DNA from: Candidatus Poribacteria bacterium
GTDB lineage: Bacteria; Poribacteria; WGA-4E; WGA-3G
Assembly (NCBI GenBank): GCA_022828145.1
Contig: JAJEJA010000069.1
Coordinates: forward strand, 1 to 63,768
DNA length: 63,768 nt
Reading direction: 5' to 3'
The notes below the pieces were generated by a model. It was not told the origin of the DNA. It saw nothing but the letters and a program-made list of their open reading frames with translations, and did no database searches. Below, one piece after another: positions 55,396-63,768 of this stretch. Every line of letters begins with the position of its first letter. The first letter of the stretch is position 1. The position numbers were made by a program, and so were the translations under genes.

Positions 55396-56213
55396 ATGCC
55401 AACAGAACGACAAACTGACGAATTGCAAGAAATCCTGAACATATTGGATCCAGACATTGGTCATTTTGCCGACAAACTTGCGAAATGGACATTCAAAAGA
55501 CCCGAGTTCTTACGCGGCTTAGTGTTCATGCTCAAAGAAGACATCGGTCAATATCTCGATTTTGATAATATGAAAGTCGTCAGTCCATATAATATAGTTG
55601 ACACTTTGCAAGAAACAGTGTCCGATTTGGTGTTCACCGTGTGAAACAGGTTGACACAGATGAGTTGACACAGACCGATCACCCTTTCGCATGGTTGATG
55701 ACCGTACTGCAAAAAGAACAGGAAGATGAAAACGTCCTGCAACGGACATTGGAAACTGCACTCACGCAGCTGGATACATTAAAGACCGAGAACCCTACCT
55801 TGCACCAAAATGCGATGATGTATCTGTCCCTTATCGTCCGGTGTAGACGGGATGAAAACGAGCAACCTCAGTTGCTGAGAATGATAAATACCCATACAGA
55901 AAATGAGGAGGTTGAAAGAACTATTATGACTGCTATAGAAGCACTTATTCAACAAGGAAAAGCTGAAGGAAAAGCTGAAGGAAAAGCTGAAGGAAAAGCT
56001 GAAGGAAAAGCTGAAGGACTTGAACAAGGTAGAATCTATGAGAAACGGACAGACGTTCTCAAATTAGTGCGGCACCGGTTTGCTGACATCTCAGACTCTA
56101 TTCTCAATGAGATTAGCGGGATAGATGACCTCGCCAGTCTTGATGACTTGTTTGATCAGATCCTCACCGTAAAGGCGTTTGAAGACATTGATTTTTCAAA
56201 TAACAGCAAGTAA
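55396..56213 (+). pseudogene. Rpn/PD-(D/E)xK-family nuclease remnant with internal deletion
   Basis: Two frames together make the ends of one Rpn-family (recombination-promoting nuclease/putative transposase) protein. The first (55396-55644) gives the N-terminus: ILDPDIGHFADKLAKWTF and FLRGLVFMLKEDIGQYLDF, ending at SDLVFTV. The second (55641-56213) picks up at VKQVDTDELTQTDHPFAWLM and runs to the C-terminus. The central nuclease core, roughly 150 residues in intact relatives, is missing at the junction around 55635-55650, and the frame changes there. The C-terminal part keeps a (GKAE)5 repeat. The gene is almost certainly non-functional. Confidence 0.75.
55956..56015 (+). repeat. 12-bp tandem repeat coding (GKAE)5
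   Basis: GGAAAAGCTGAA occurs five times in a row. The protein has GKAE x5 here, the short repeat typical of Rpn-type proteins. Confidence 0.9.
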
Positions 56214-56562
56214 AATTTATTGAACTCATAGCGAGTTTTAAAGAAGACACGCTGTGAAATTATAGGAACATCACTACGTGTATCTACACCTTTCGCACCG
56301 CTGGTGCTAAGGTTATTCTCACGCCAGATTAAGTTTAAATAATAATTTAGGTGATACGTGAAGATACCCTAGCAGGATACTCGTTTGGTATTCTGCATTG
56401 GTTAGGAATTCGCACTTAGGTGTCAATTTAGGAAGACTTACGCTAATAACCCCAGTCCGGTAGGTTCGGTTTCCTAACCGAACCGGTTTTGTGCCAAATG
56501 CGTTCATATGACAAAGCACTAGCTACAGAAGACGTTTTCCAAACTTTTAAGGTTATACAACG
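56214..56562. other. Gap before the antitoxin-like gene
   Basis: No gene is seen. A GGTTCGGTTTCC hairpin repeat lies at 56459-56485. The 5' part shows no toxin gene before the antitoxin. Confidence 0.6.
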
Positions 56563-56946
56563 ATGAGAAAACTGAGAACTTTGCACGAATTTCAAATGGA
56601 ACAACTCGCTGACCGGGAGGAAGCAATTGCTTACCTTCAAGTAACCCTTGAAGAGTACCAAACTGATGGAAATATAAGTTTCTTTCTGGACGAGATTCAG
56701 ACTATTGTAGAGGCACAGGGTGGGATTTTGAAGTTTGCAAAGCAAATGGGGATAGAATCGCCAGAACTTTCGGATGCACTTTCCAGCAACGATGCTCCGC
56801 GAATTGATATTCTGAGCAACATTTTTCATACGCTTGGGTGTAGGCTGTCAATTGAACCTCTACAGGATGTGAGCCTTAGAGCAGGCAAGGATTGCTCGGC
56901 TGTGCCAAGAGAAAGTGTAGAGATGAATGTGAAGGTCGCCAATTGA
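56563..56946 (+). CDS. HTH antitoxin-like protein (addiction-module antidote family)
   Basis: A 127-residue protein matching the putative addiction-module antidote/HigA2 style. The N-terminal EEAIAYLQVTLEE is followed by an XRE-like HTH: FLDEIQTIVEAQGGILKFA, then SPELSDALSSNDAPRIDILSNIFHTLGCRLSIE. In typical loci it follows a RelE/HigB-like toxin, but none is visible in the 349 bp upstream. A YgiT-type protein begins 11 bp downstream. It may be an orphan antitoxin or a regulator. Confidence 0.65.
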   Translation: MRKLRTLHEFQMEQLADREEAIAYLQVTLEEYQTDGNISFFLDEIQTIVEAQGGILKFAKQMGIESPELSDALSSNDAPRIDILSNIFHTLGCRLSIEPLQDVSLRAGKDCSAVPRESVEMNVKVAN

Positions 56947-56957
56947 GAATATATTGA

Positions 56958-57221
56958 ATGACACCGAAATTATCCCCATTTTGTGGGCAACACAATAAAA
57001 ATAAAGAATGGCGGCAAACCGAATTTACTTATAATGAGGATGGCATTTCAATCCGTATTCCGAATGTGTACGCTTGGGTTTGTCCAGAAGATGGTGAAGC
57101 CTCATTCACACCTGAGACTGCCGATGAATTGATTGTAGCACTACGCGAATTCGTTGATGCCGCCAAGTGTGTAAGAAAAAGAAGGTCTGTATTGACTGAA
57201 TATGTTGTTGCTGTTGAATAA
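56958..57221 (+). CDS. YgiT-type zinc-finger-like protein
   Basis: An 87-residue protein with the YgiT/MqsA N-terminal outline. The two zinc-site pairs are degenerate: CGQH near the start and CPEDGE in the middle (usually CxxC). [21 protein letters not shown] is the typical following helix. It could be part of a toxin-antitoxin module whose toxin has been lost. It is 11 bp after the HTH antitoxin-like gene. Confidence 0.5.
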   Translation: MTPKLSPFCGQHNKNKEWRQTEFTYNEDGISIRIPNVYAWVCPEDGEASFTPETADELIVALREFVDAAKCVRKRRSVLTEYVVAVE

Positions 57222-57277
57222 CACCATTTTCATATAAATATAATTTCAAAACAATTTCTGACAATAAGGAGAAACTT

Positions 57278-58000
57278 ATGTCACAACCTTTAGTTACAGT
57301 TTGGAACGAATTTAGACACGAAAAAACGAATGATTTTATCAAAAAGTTATACCCAGAAGGCATTCATTCAGCAATCGCCGATGGGTTAAGCGAACACGGT
57401 ATTGAGACGCTCACCGCTACGTTGGATGAACCGGAACACGGTTTAACTGACGCAGTACTGGATAAAACAGACGTGCTGATATGGTGGGGACATGCCGCCC
57501 ACGGTGCCGTTGAAGATGCCATCGCTGATAAGGTAAAGGCACGGGTATTACAAGGGATGGGGTTGATCGTCCTGCATTCTGGACACTATTCTAAACCCTT
57601 TACTCGATTGATGGGGACATCTTGTAGTCTCAAATGGAGAGAAGCAGCGGAGAAGGAACGTATCTGGGTGATAGAACACGGACACCCGATTGCCGAAGGA
57701 CTCGATGAATATTTTGAGATAGAAAAAACCGAAATGTATGGTGAACCGTTTGACATTCCTGAACCCGACACGCTTATTTTTATCAGCTGGTTCCCCGGGG
57801 GTGAGGTATTCCGTAGCGGGTGTTGTTACTATCGTGGCAGAGGAAAAATATTCTATTTCCGTCCCGGACACGAAACGTATCCGATCTATTATGATAAGAA
57901 TGTGCGACAGGTTATAGCGAATGCAGCACGTTGGGCTGCCCTTGGCGATGCACCGAAACCTGTTTTTGGACATTCACAACCTTTAGAACCGCTAAGTTAA
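57278..58000 (+). CDS. ThuA-family protein
   Basis: A 240-residue ThuA (trehalose-utilisation) protein with a flavodoxin/GATase-like fold. Signature parts are [37 protein letters not shown] and a C-terminal [20 protein letters not shown]. In several bacteria ThuA proteins sit in sugar-catabolism clusters, often with Gfo/Idh/MocA enzymes; the exact reaction is not settled. AAGGAGAAACTT precedes the ATG. A MITE-like element follows the stop. Confidence 0.85.
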   Translation: MSQPLVTVWNEFRHEKTNDFIKKLYPEGIHSAIADGLSEHGIETLTATLDEPEHGLTDAVLDKTDVLIWWGHAAHGAVEDAIADKVKARVLQGMGLIVLHSGHYSKPFTRLMGTSCSLKWREAAEKERIWVIEHGHPIAEGLDEYFEIEKTEMYGEPFDIPEPDTLIFISWFPGGEVFRSGCCYYRGRGKIFYFRPGHETYPIYYDKNVRQVIANAARWAALGDAPKPVFGHSQPLEPLS

Positions 58001-58016
58001 CAGCAGATAGCAAGTT

Positions 58017-58158
58017 AGCGTGAGTTTGATTAATCATTTCGGTTGCGTTCACTCACACCATTTCGTATCTGGGAGGCGTGCATTGTAGCCCAAACTTTTA
58101 GTTTGTGGCACATCTTCGCAAACTGGAAAGTTTGCGCTACATTTATCAAACTCACGTT
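58017..58158 (+). mobile_element. MITE-like element, copy A (142 bp)
   Basis: The element is a 142-bp near-copy, in inverse orientation, of 63455-63596. It is bounded by AACGTGAGTTTGATAAAT-type terminal inverted repeats (first end slightly changed) and holds a central hairpin (CAAACTTTCAGTTTG-like, then CAAACTGGAAAGTTTG). It encodes nothing. Confidence 0.8.
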
Positions 58159-58248
58159 AACTTAGACCAAGACTTGAGACAGTTTAACGTCTTCTGTTGG
58201 ATTGGGATGGTCGCAGTTTACGTTTATTGCTATGGAGGATTTTCCAAG

Positions 58249-60277
58249 ATGTTTATCAAACGTTTGTTCTTCACTCTCATAGTTTTATTTAGTGTTTTAG
58301 CGTTGAGTTATGCAGAAGACGGTAGACAGATTGTACGTCTCAATAAAGGTGCTGTTAGTGAAGTCCAATATTCTCCGGATGGACAGATTTTAGCAGTTGC
58401 CAGCAGTGTCGGAATTTGGCTCTACCCTACGCAGACAGACGACCCACCTACCCTGATTGAGCATCCAAATCATATAAGCAACATATCTTTCAGTGCGGAT
58501 GGAAAAACACTCGCTGCTTCGGATGGGCGCGATAATGTTATCTTGTGGGACGTTACAACCGGAGAGATCCAAGATTCACTTGAAAAAGATACAAATACTG
58601 TTCTTATTAGACATATCAATCAGTTCAAATGGACAGTTTCTTGCTATTGCTAATTCGGATGGGACGATTCGGATGTGGGATATTTGGTCAGATGAAGTCC
58701 CCTATACACTTGATGCACATCCAGATGAAAATGTCTCTACCTTATTGTTCAGTCCGAATGGAAAGACGTTTGCAAGTGGGGGTTCGGACGGTTTAGTTCA
58801 CCTTTGGGAGGTTAGGTCAGGTAAACGCCTTCACACATTTAAAGGACATAAAGAATCAGTCAAAAAAGTGACGTTCAGTCCTGATGGACAATTACTTGCA
58901 AGTTGTGGTCTTGAGAGAATTATTCTTATATGGGACGTTCAGACAGGTAAAATCCACAACGCAATCACCGGAAAATCAGACTGGGTCTTCAGTTTATCGT
59001 TCAGTCCAGATGGCGAGATGCTTGCGTCTGGAGGAACAGATGGTAACGTCTATATATGGGATGTTAGAACCGTTAAACGCCTTCACACACTCATAGGTCA
59101 CCGATATTTTGTTAATGGTTTATCGTTCAGTCCGGATGGAGAAACGTTAGCAAGCGTGAATACTCAGGACAGCGATGTCCGAATATGGAACCTTAGTACA
59201 GGTAGTCTCAGTCATACACTCCCAGGACATAGTGGTGGCACCTGGAGTTTATCGTTTAGTTCGGATGGACGTATACTTGCCAATATAAGTCAGGGAATCA
59301 TTAGTTTGTTGGACGTTAGAACAGGCGAAACCTTACATACACTGATGGGGAATACGGTTTCTTTCAGTCCAGAGGGACAGACGGTTGCTATTGCGGGTTT
59401 AGATCCAACTGTACGTTTGTTGGATCTAAGAACAGGTGAAATTCAACAGACACTTACGTTAGAAATTGACCCTTTATATATAGCGTTCAACCGTGATGGA
59501 CAGAAACTTGGTATTGTGGATAGGGATGGTACTATTCATTTATGGGATGTAAAGACAAATGGTCTTCAACATGCATTCTTGGAGTATGCGGATTTCCAAG
59601 GGATCCGTTTTCATGGTCATATCTCGTTCAGTCCAGATTTGCGATTTCTTGCAAAAACACACTATGATAAGCATACTGATACGCATAGCAAAATATATCT
59701 GTTGGATGCTATTACAGGTAAACGCCTTCACACACTCTACGGTCATGGGAATTCGGTCAGGGAGTTATCTTTCAGTACAGATGGACAGATACTTGTAAGT
59801 GCAAGTTGGGACACAACTGTGCGTTTCTGGGATGTTGAAACGGGTCGTCTCCTTAAGGTGCCTTTTGTACATGCAGGACCGGTAGATAGTATATCTCTTA
59901 GTCCAGATGAACAAACACTCGCAAGTGGCGGATCGCACGGTATCGTCTATCTGTGGGATGTAGAGACAGGTGAACAGAAAGACACACTCACGGGAAATAG
60001 CAGTGACGTAACCAATCTGTTGTTCAGTCCGGATGGAGAGACGCTTGCAATTAGCAGATTGGGTGGCACCCTTTATTTATGGGAAATAGGCCCCGATTTC
60101 CCTGAACCCGAAAGCCTCAAGGCAGATATCAACGCGGATGGTGTTGTCAACGTTCAAGATTTGGTGCTGGTTGCAGCAGACTTCGGTAAAATGGGTGAAT
60201 ACAGGACAGATGTCAATGGTGATGGTACAGTCAACATCCAGGACCTCGTCATTGTTGTATCGGAATTTGATGAATAA
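58249..60277 (+). CDS. Secreted WD40-dockerin protein, frameshifted
   Basis: Joined across one frameshift it gives an exported protein of about 675 residues. A signal peptide (MFIKRLFFTLIVLFSVLALSYA) starts at 58249. About ten WD40 repeats follow (SFSPDGETLASV, LFSPNGKTFASGGSDG and so on). The C-terminus is a dockerin-type domain with two calcium-loop repeats, DINADGVVNVQDLVLV and DVNGDGTVNIQDLVIV. The frame breaks near 58600-58612: the first frame ends at SCYC, 58653, while the second continues at ISISSNGQFLAIANSDG. One extra base near TTCTTATT explains it. It may bind a cohesin-like partner on the surface. The ribosome site GGAGG is 12 bases away. Confidence 0.7.
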
Positions 60278-60299
60278 TTACGCTATACAATATCAGGTC

Positions 60300-60330
60300 G
60301 GTAGGTTCGGTTAGGAAACCGAACCTACCG
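60300..60330. repeat. GGTTCGGTTTCC-type hairpin repeat, inverted copy
   Basis: GGTAGGTTCGGTTAGGAAAC lies in a near-perfect palindrome matching 666-730 and 56459-56485. It separates the WD40 and kinase genes. Confidence 0.75.
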
Positions 60331-60373
60331 AGTGAACAGAGGAAAACAAAGAACAGACATCATGGAGGATAGT

Positions 60374-62954
60374 ATGTCAATAGAGGATCTCAAACGTGAA
60401 AACGCAGAGTTAAAGGCTACCAACCTTGAACTGAAAAATCAAATCAACCTGATGCAGACTATTTTTGATAGCCTCAGTGAAGGGGTGGTAGCTACGAGTT
60501 TAGAAGGTGAGTTTTTACTTGTTAATTCAACTACCCAAGACATTACGGGAGCAGAGCCAACGGAAGGTTCACCTGAAGAATGGGACAAGACTTATGGGAC
60601 GTTTTATGCCGATACAGTGACCGTGGTGCCTTCTACTGAACTCCCACTCTATAAAGCCATGCAAGGTAAGACAACTGACGATGTTAAGTTGTTTATGCGG
60701 AATACCAACAAGCCAGCTGGCGTTTTTATTGGGGTTAGTGGGAGACCTTTATTTGATAAAAATAACGACTTGATAGGTGGCGTTATCGTTATCCGAGATA
60801 TTTCTGAGCTGGAGAAGGTCACGCAGCAATTAGAAACAACAGTCAACGAACTACAAAACCAGAACGCGTTGATGGATACTGTTTTCAATAATATCGGTGA
60901 TGGTGTTATCGTTGCAGATAAAGAGGGTCAGTTTCTATTTTTCAATCCAACTGCCCAGGAAATTGTTGGGATTGGACCAACGGAGGAGGACCTTGAAAAA
61001 TGGAGTGAGACGTACGCAACATTTTATCCTGATAGAGTTACACCCATTCCCTCAACTGAACTTCCGCTCTCTAAAGCCATACAAGGAGAGGTGACAGACG
61101 ACATAGAGATATTTATTCGTAATCAGAATCGTTCGGATGGTGTGCTTATCAGTGTCAGTGGCAGACCTTTATACGACGAAACTGACAGTTTAGTTGGCGG
61201 GGTCGTTGTTTTCCATGATGTTACCCAACTGAGTTTGGTCAAGCATCAATTGGAAACAACAGTCAACAAGTTACAAACACAGAACGCGTTGATGGATGCT
61301 ATTTTCAATAGTATCAGCGACGGGCTTGTCGTTTCTGACAAGGATGGAAAATATGTGATGTTTAATGAAACTGCAAAGACAATGGGCGGTCAGGATCCTG
61401 AATTTGTCCACAGTACGCAAGCATCTGAAACATTTGGGCTTTTTCAACCAGATGGTGAAATTCCGTTTCCATCTGATGAAATGCCTATCGTCAGAGCACT
61501 GCAGGGTGAGCATCCGGATAACGTGCAGATGTTTGTACGAAACCTGCAAGTACCCCACGGGGTTGATATTAGTGTCAGCGCAAGACCTATATATGGTGAA
61601 AAAGGTCTGGTAAACGGTGCGGTTTCTATTATTCGTGATGTGTCGGAGCGCAAGGCATCAGAGAAACAGTTGATTGCAATAAACGATCAATTAACTGCTC
61701 AAAGCCAACTCATGGAATCTATTTTTAATAGCATCAGCGATGGCGTAATAGTTGCCGATGAATCCGGACATATTATCATGTTTAATCCGAGTGCAGAACG
61801 TATTGCAGGCCTAGTAGCAGGATCATCTACAAATATGATAAGGCGCGAACAGTGGCTTAGAGAATATAGTTTCTTTCAGCCTGATGGAGTGACTCCCTGG
61901 CCCCTGGATAACCTTCCACTGATACAGGCTCTCCGTGGCGAATCAATAGATAACGTTGAAATGTTTCTCAAACACGACAGAATATCAGATGGACTTTATC
62001 TCAGTGTAAGTGGCAGACCGCTGCAGCACAGTGATGGAAAAAAGGCAGGGGGTGTCCTCGTCTTTCACGACATAACAGATAGAATCAAATCGCAAGAAGC
62101 GGTGACCCAAGCATTCGTCCAAGGAAGATTAGAAATTGTTGATACGATCCTCCATAATATCGGCAATGCGATTAACAGCGTGACTGTAGGCATTGATACT
62201 GTCTACAATTTGCTTGCCGATGATCTACTTGTTAGCCGTCTCACTGCCCTCGCCGAGGCTCTGAAGCAACATGAAGATAACTTGGGGGATTACATTGAGA
62301 ATGACCCACAGGGACAGAAGGTCCTCCCGTTTCTCCTTACGCTTTCCGAAGATTTCAAAGATGCAGACGAAAAGTTGAGACAAACAGTAGAACGCATCCA
62401 GAACAGAACAAGACATATCGTTGATATTATCCGTACCCAGAATTCATACCAGAATACGAGCGGGATACACAAAGATATAAATCTTGCAGATGCAATTTCA
62501 GACGCAGTTAAGATACTACAAGACTCAATAAACAAGCGACAGATACAAATTGTGATTGATTGTGACGATACACTTCCTGAGATTCGGACGCAAGAAAGTC
62601 AATTTCATCAAATGTTGGTCAATCTTATCAAAAATTCTATTGAAGCAATTGATGAGTTAGCGAACCTGGGAGAACTTACTGAAAAACCGCGTATCAAGGT
62701 TCACGTCTACATTGATAATGATTTTTTATGTCTTGATATTACGGATAACGGTATAGGACTTGCTCCTGAAGATGTTGATAAGATTTTTTTCGGCAGGATT
62801 TACCACCAAAGAACAAGGAAGTGGGTTAGGTCTACATTCAAGTGCAAATTTTGTGGTCAGCTCTGGAGGGCACATCCAGGCACTTAGTGATGGAAAAGGG
62901 AAAGGAACAACACTGCACATCAGGTTACGACATTCCCTCAATTCAGCTGGATAA
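60374..62954 (+). CDS. Four-PAS histidine kinase, frameshifted near the end
   Basis: A cytosolic sensor histidine kinase of about 860 residues. After a short coiled-coil (LKRENAELKATNLELKNQI), four tandem ~130-residue PAS-like domains follow, each with VFN-x-I-x-DGV(V/I) and a FIRN or FLKH segment. The H-box has His594 (TILHNIGNAINS). The N-box is LVNLIKNSIEAI near 752-763. After DNGIGLAPEDVDKIF the frame is broken by a T7 run at 62784-62790. With T6 it continues as SAGFTTKEQGSGLGLHSSA and ends at 62954. The unshifted frame stops at 62887 without the G2 box. GGAGG six bases before ATG 60374 sets the start. No response regulator is adjacent. Confidence 0.8.
62784..62790 (+). other. T7 run at the kinase frameshift
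   Basis: One T fewer restores the reading frame into the ATP-binding G2 box. This is a homopolymer like the one in mod. Confidence 0.65.
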
Positions 62955-63454
62955 CCATAAGGAATATGACTTACACAATTCCCCTCAAAGAACCAATTCT
63001 TTAGGTTCTGAAATAACGACTTTTTCCCTCCCTTTCGTCCCTACCTCCCCTAATATCAAACTAACGCGATTTATCTTGATAGATGTGGTTTCCTAACCAA
63101 TTCAGAATACCACACGCGTATTCTGACATACGCATAAGCGTCAATTTAGGGGTGTTCTCAGGGGTATATACGCATTGCGTTATTCTCCGCAAAAAAGTTT
63201 CAAGATAGTCTTTGGTTTTATTCTTCTGTAGCACATTCATCCTTGATTGTGCTACCAATACTCCCAATCAAGGACGCATGGGTTGTAGAAAAAGATACAA
63301 TCAAGATGTATGAGATACGGAGAAGGATAATCAAGGACGCATGGGTTGTAGAAAGAAGCACAATCAAGGATGAATGTGCTACAGTACCCCCTAAATCCCC
63401 CTTATCAAGGGGACTTTAAGAGATAATGCGTAAGTTCTGCCTAAATATTAAAAC

Positions 63455-63596
63455 AACGTGAGTTTGATAAATGTAGCGCAAACTTTCCAGTTTGCGAAGA
63501 TGTGCCACAAACTGAAAGTTTGGGCTACAATTCACACCTCTCGGATACGAAATGGTGTGAGTGAACGCAACCGAAATGATTTATCAAACTCACGTT
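63455..63596 (-). mobile_element. MITE-like element, copy B (142 bp)
   Basis: It is the inverse of 58017-58158 over its full 142 bp with few mismatches. It begins AACGTGAGTTTGATAAATG and ends with the complementary ATTTATCAAACTCACGTT. A third end, AACGTGAGTTTGATAAAT, stands alone at 63710-63727. Confidence 0.82.
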
Positions 63597-63709
63597 AAAA
63601 CAGGTACGCAGCATAGGTTACATATAGTCTTATCCATATTAAAATTTGACAATTTTAAGAAATTGCCTTATTATATATTGTATAGGACTTACACGTTTTT
63701 AATTAGAAT

Positions 63710-63727
63710 AACGTGAGTTTGATAAAT
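63710..63727 (+). repeat. Solo terminal repeat of the MITE-like element
   Basis: The 18-base terminus is identical to copy B's left end. No matching right end is seen before the window stops, so it could be the start of a third copy or a remnant. Confidence 0.7.
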
Positions 63728-63768
63728 CAGAACAAATAAATATGTAGGTTGGGTTGAGGCACGAAACC

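Larger units (their letters stand above)
62955..63768. repeat. Repeat-rich window end
   Basis: No gene is seen. Inverted repeat arms lie at 63227-63253 and 63357-63383 (AGCACAATCAAGGATGAATG in the right arm). Direct repeats occur at 63266-63291 and 63329-63354. A CCCCCTAAATCCCCCTTATC unit sits at 63386-63417. MITE copy B occupies 63455-63596. The terminal 27 bases match the start of the window inverted. Confidence 0.7.

Noticed and set aside
58105..58248. Earlier start for the WD40-dockerin gene
   Set aside because: This part lies partly inside the MITE-like element; the signal peptide and ribosome site point to ATG 58249.
1..63768. CRISPR array, tRNA or rRNA genes
   Set aside because: No evenly spaced repeat-spacer units, no cloverleaf with a TTCGA-type arm and no conserved rRNA words were seen on reading either strand.

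Overview
The window looks like a chromosomal contig from an uncultured marine bacterium of the Candidatus Poribacteria kind. This is inferred from the mix of arylsulfatase, phytanoyl-CoA dioxygenase, Gfo/Idh/MocA dehydrogenase, sialidase, LamG, ThuA and WD40 genes and from many short hairpin repeats between genes; no rRNA or other marker gene is present to prove it. Both ends fall in exact reverse-complement copies of one 27-base repeat (19-45 and 63742-63768), which suggests that assembly stopped at repeats.

Layout. 0.4-4.5 kb: amino-sugar/cell-wall block on the minus strand (yvcK/glmR, glmM, a membrane protein). 4.5-8 kb: FemAB-like acyltransferase, sulfatase, DmpA/NylC-type peptidase. 8.2-14.6 kb: a very large unassigned protein with a Cys cluster and winged helix, an LRR lipoprotein and a secreted propeller protein. 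14.9-18.3 kb: type-2 ileS with a leader that reads as a complete translation-coupled attenuator (leader peptide with a run of Ile codons, three competing hairpins, intrinsic terminator). 18.4-21.5 kb: two tandem trypsin-TPR paralogues. 21.5-25 kb: TonB-dependent receptor and argJ. 25.3-28.4 kb: ECF sigma factor, a possible partner protein, a TPR gluzincin peptidase and a CvpA-like protein. 28.5-34.9 kb: SGNH hydrolase, thiE, DUF2851, LamG, sialidase and WD40 genes. 35-41.4 kb: PhyH, Gfo/Idh/MocA, Ycf48-like, an unusual phosphohexomutase and a second LamG protein. 41.4-42.9 kb: a 1.5-kb gene-poor stretch with three tandem modules whose palindromes have changed sequence together. 42.9-53.4 kb: a defence block of a nuclease-STAND NTPase and a type III restriction-modification pair whose mod gene is frameshifted at an A6 run. 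53.6-58 kb: RidA-like, fabV, a deleted Rpn-type nuclease pseudogene, orphan antitoxin-like genes and ThuA. 58-63.8 kb: a WD40-dockerin gene and a four-PAS histidine kinase, both frameshifted, within an inverted pair of 142-bp MITE-like elements and a repeat-rich end.

How the genes connect. Carbon is routed into UDP-GlcNAc by glmM, probably tuned by YvcK/GlmR. A surface and secreted set (sulfatase, sialidase, LamG, LRR, WD40-dockerin, TonB receptor) fits growth on host glycans. IleRS (GVHH motif) and FabV are the forms of their enzymes known to tolerate mupirocin and triclosan respectively. The most interesting candidates for undescribed biology are the ileS attenuator and the covarying palindromic modules beside the defence block. 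Three frameshifts (mod, WD40-dockerin, kinase), two of them in homopolymers, mean that base-calling error must be excluded before calling them phase variation or decay.
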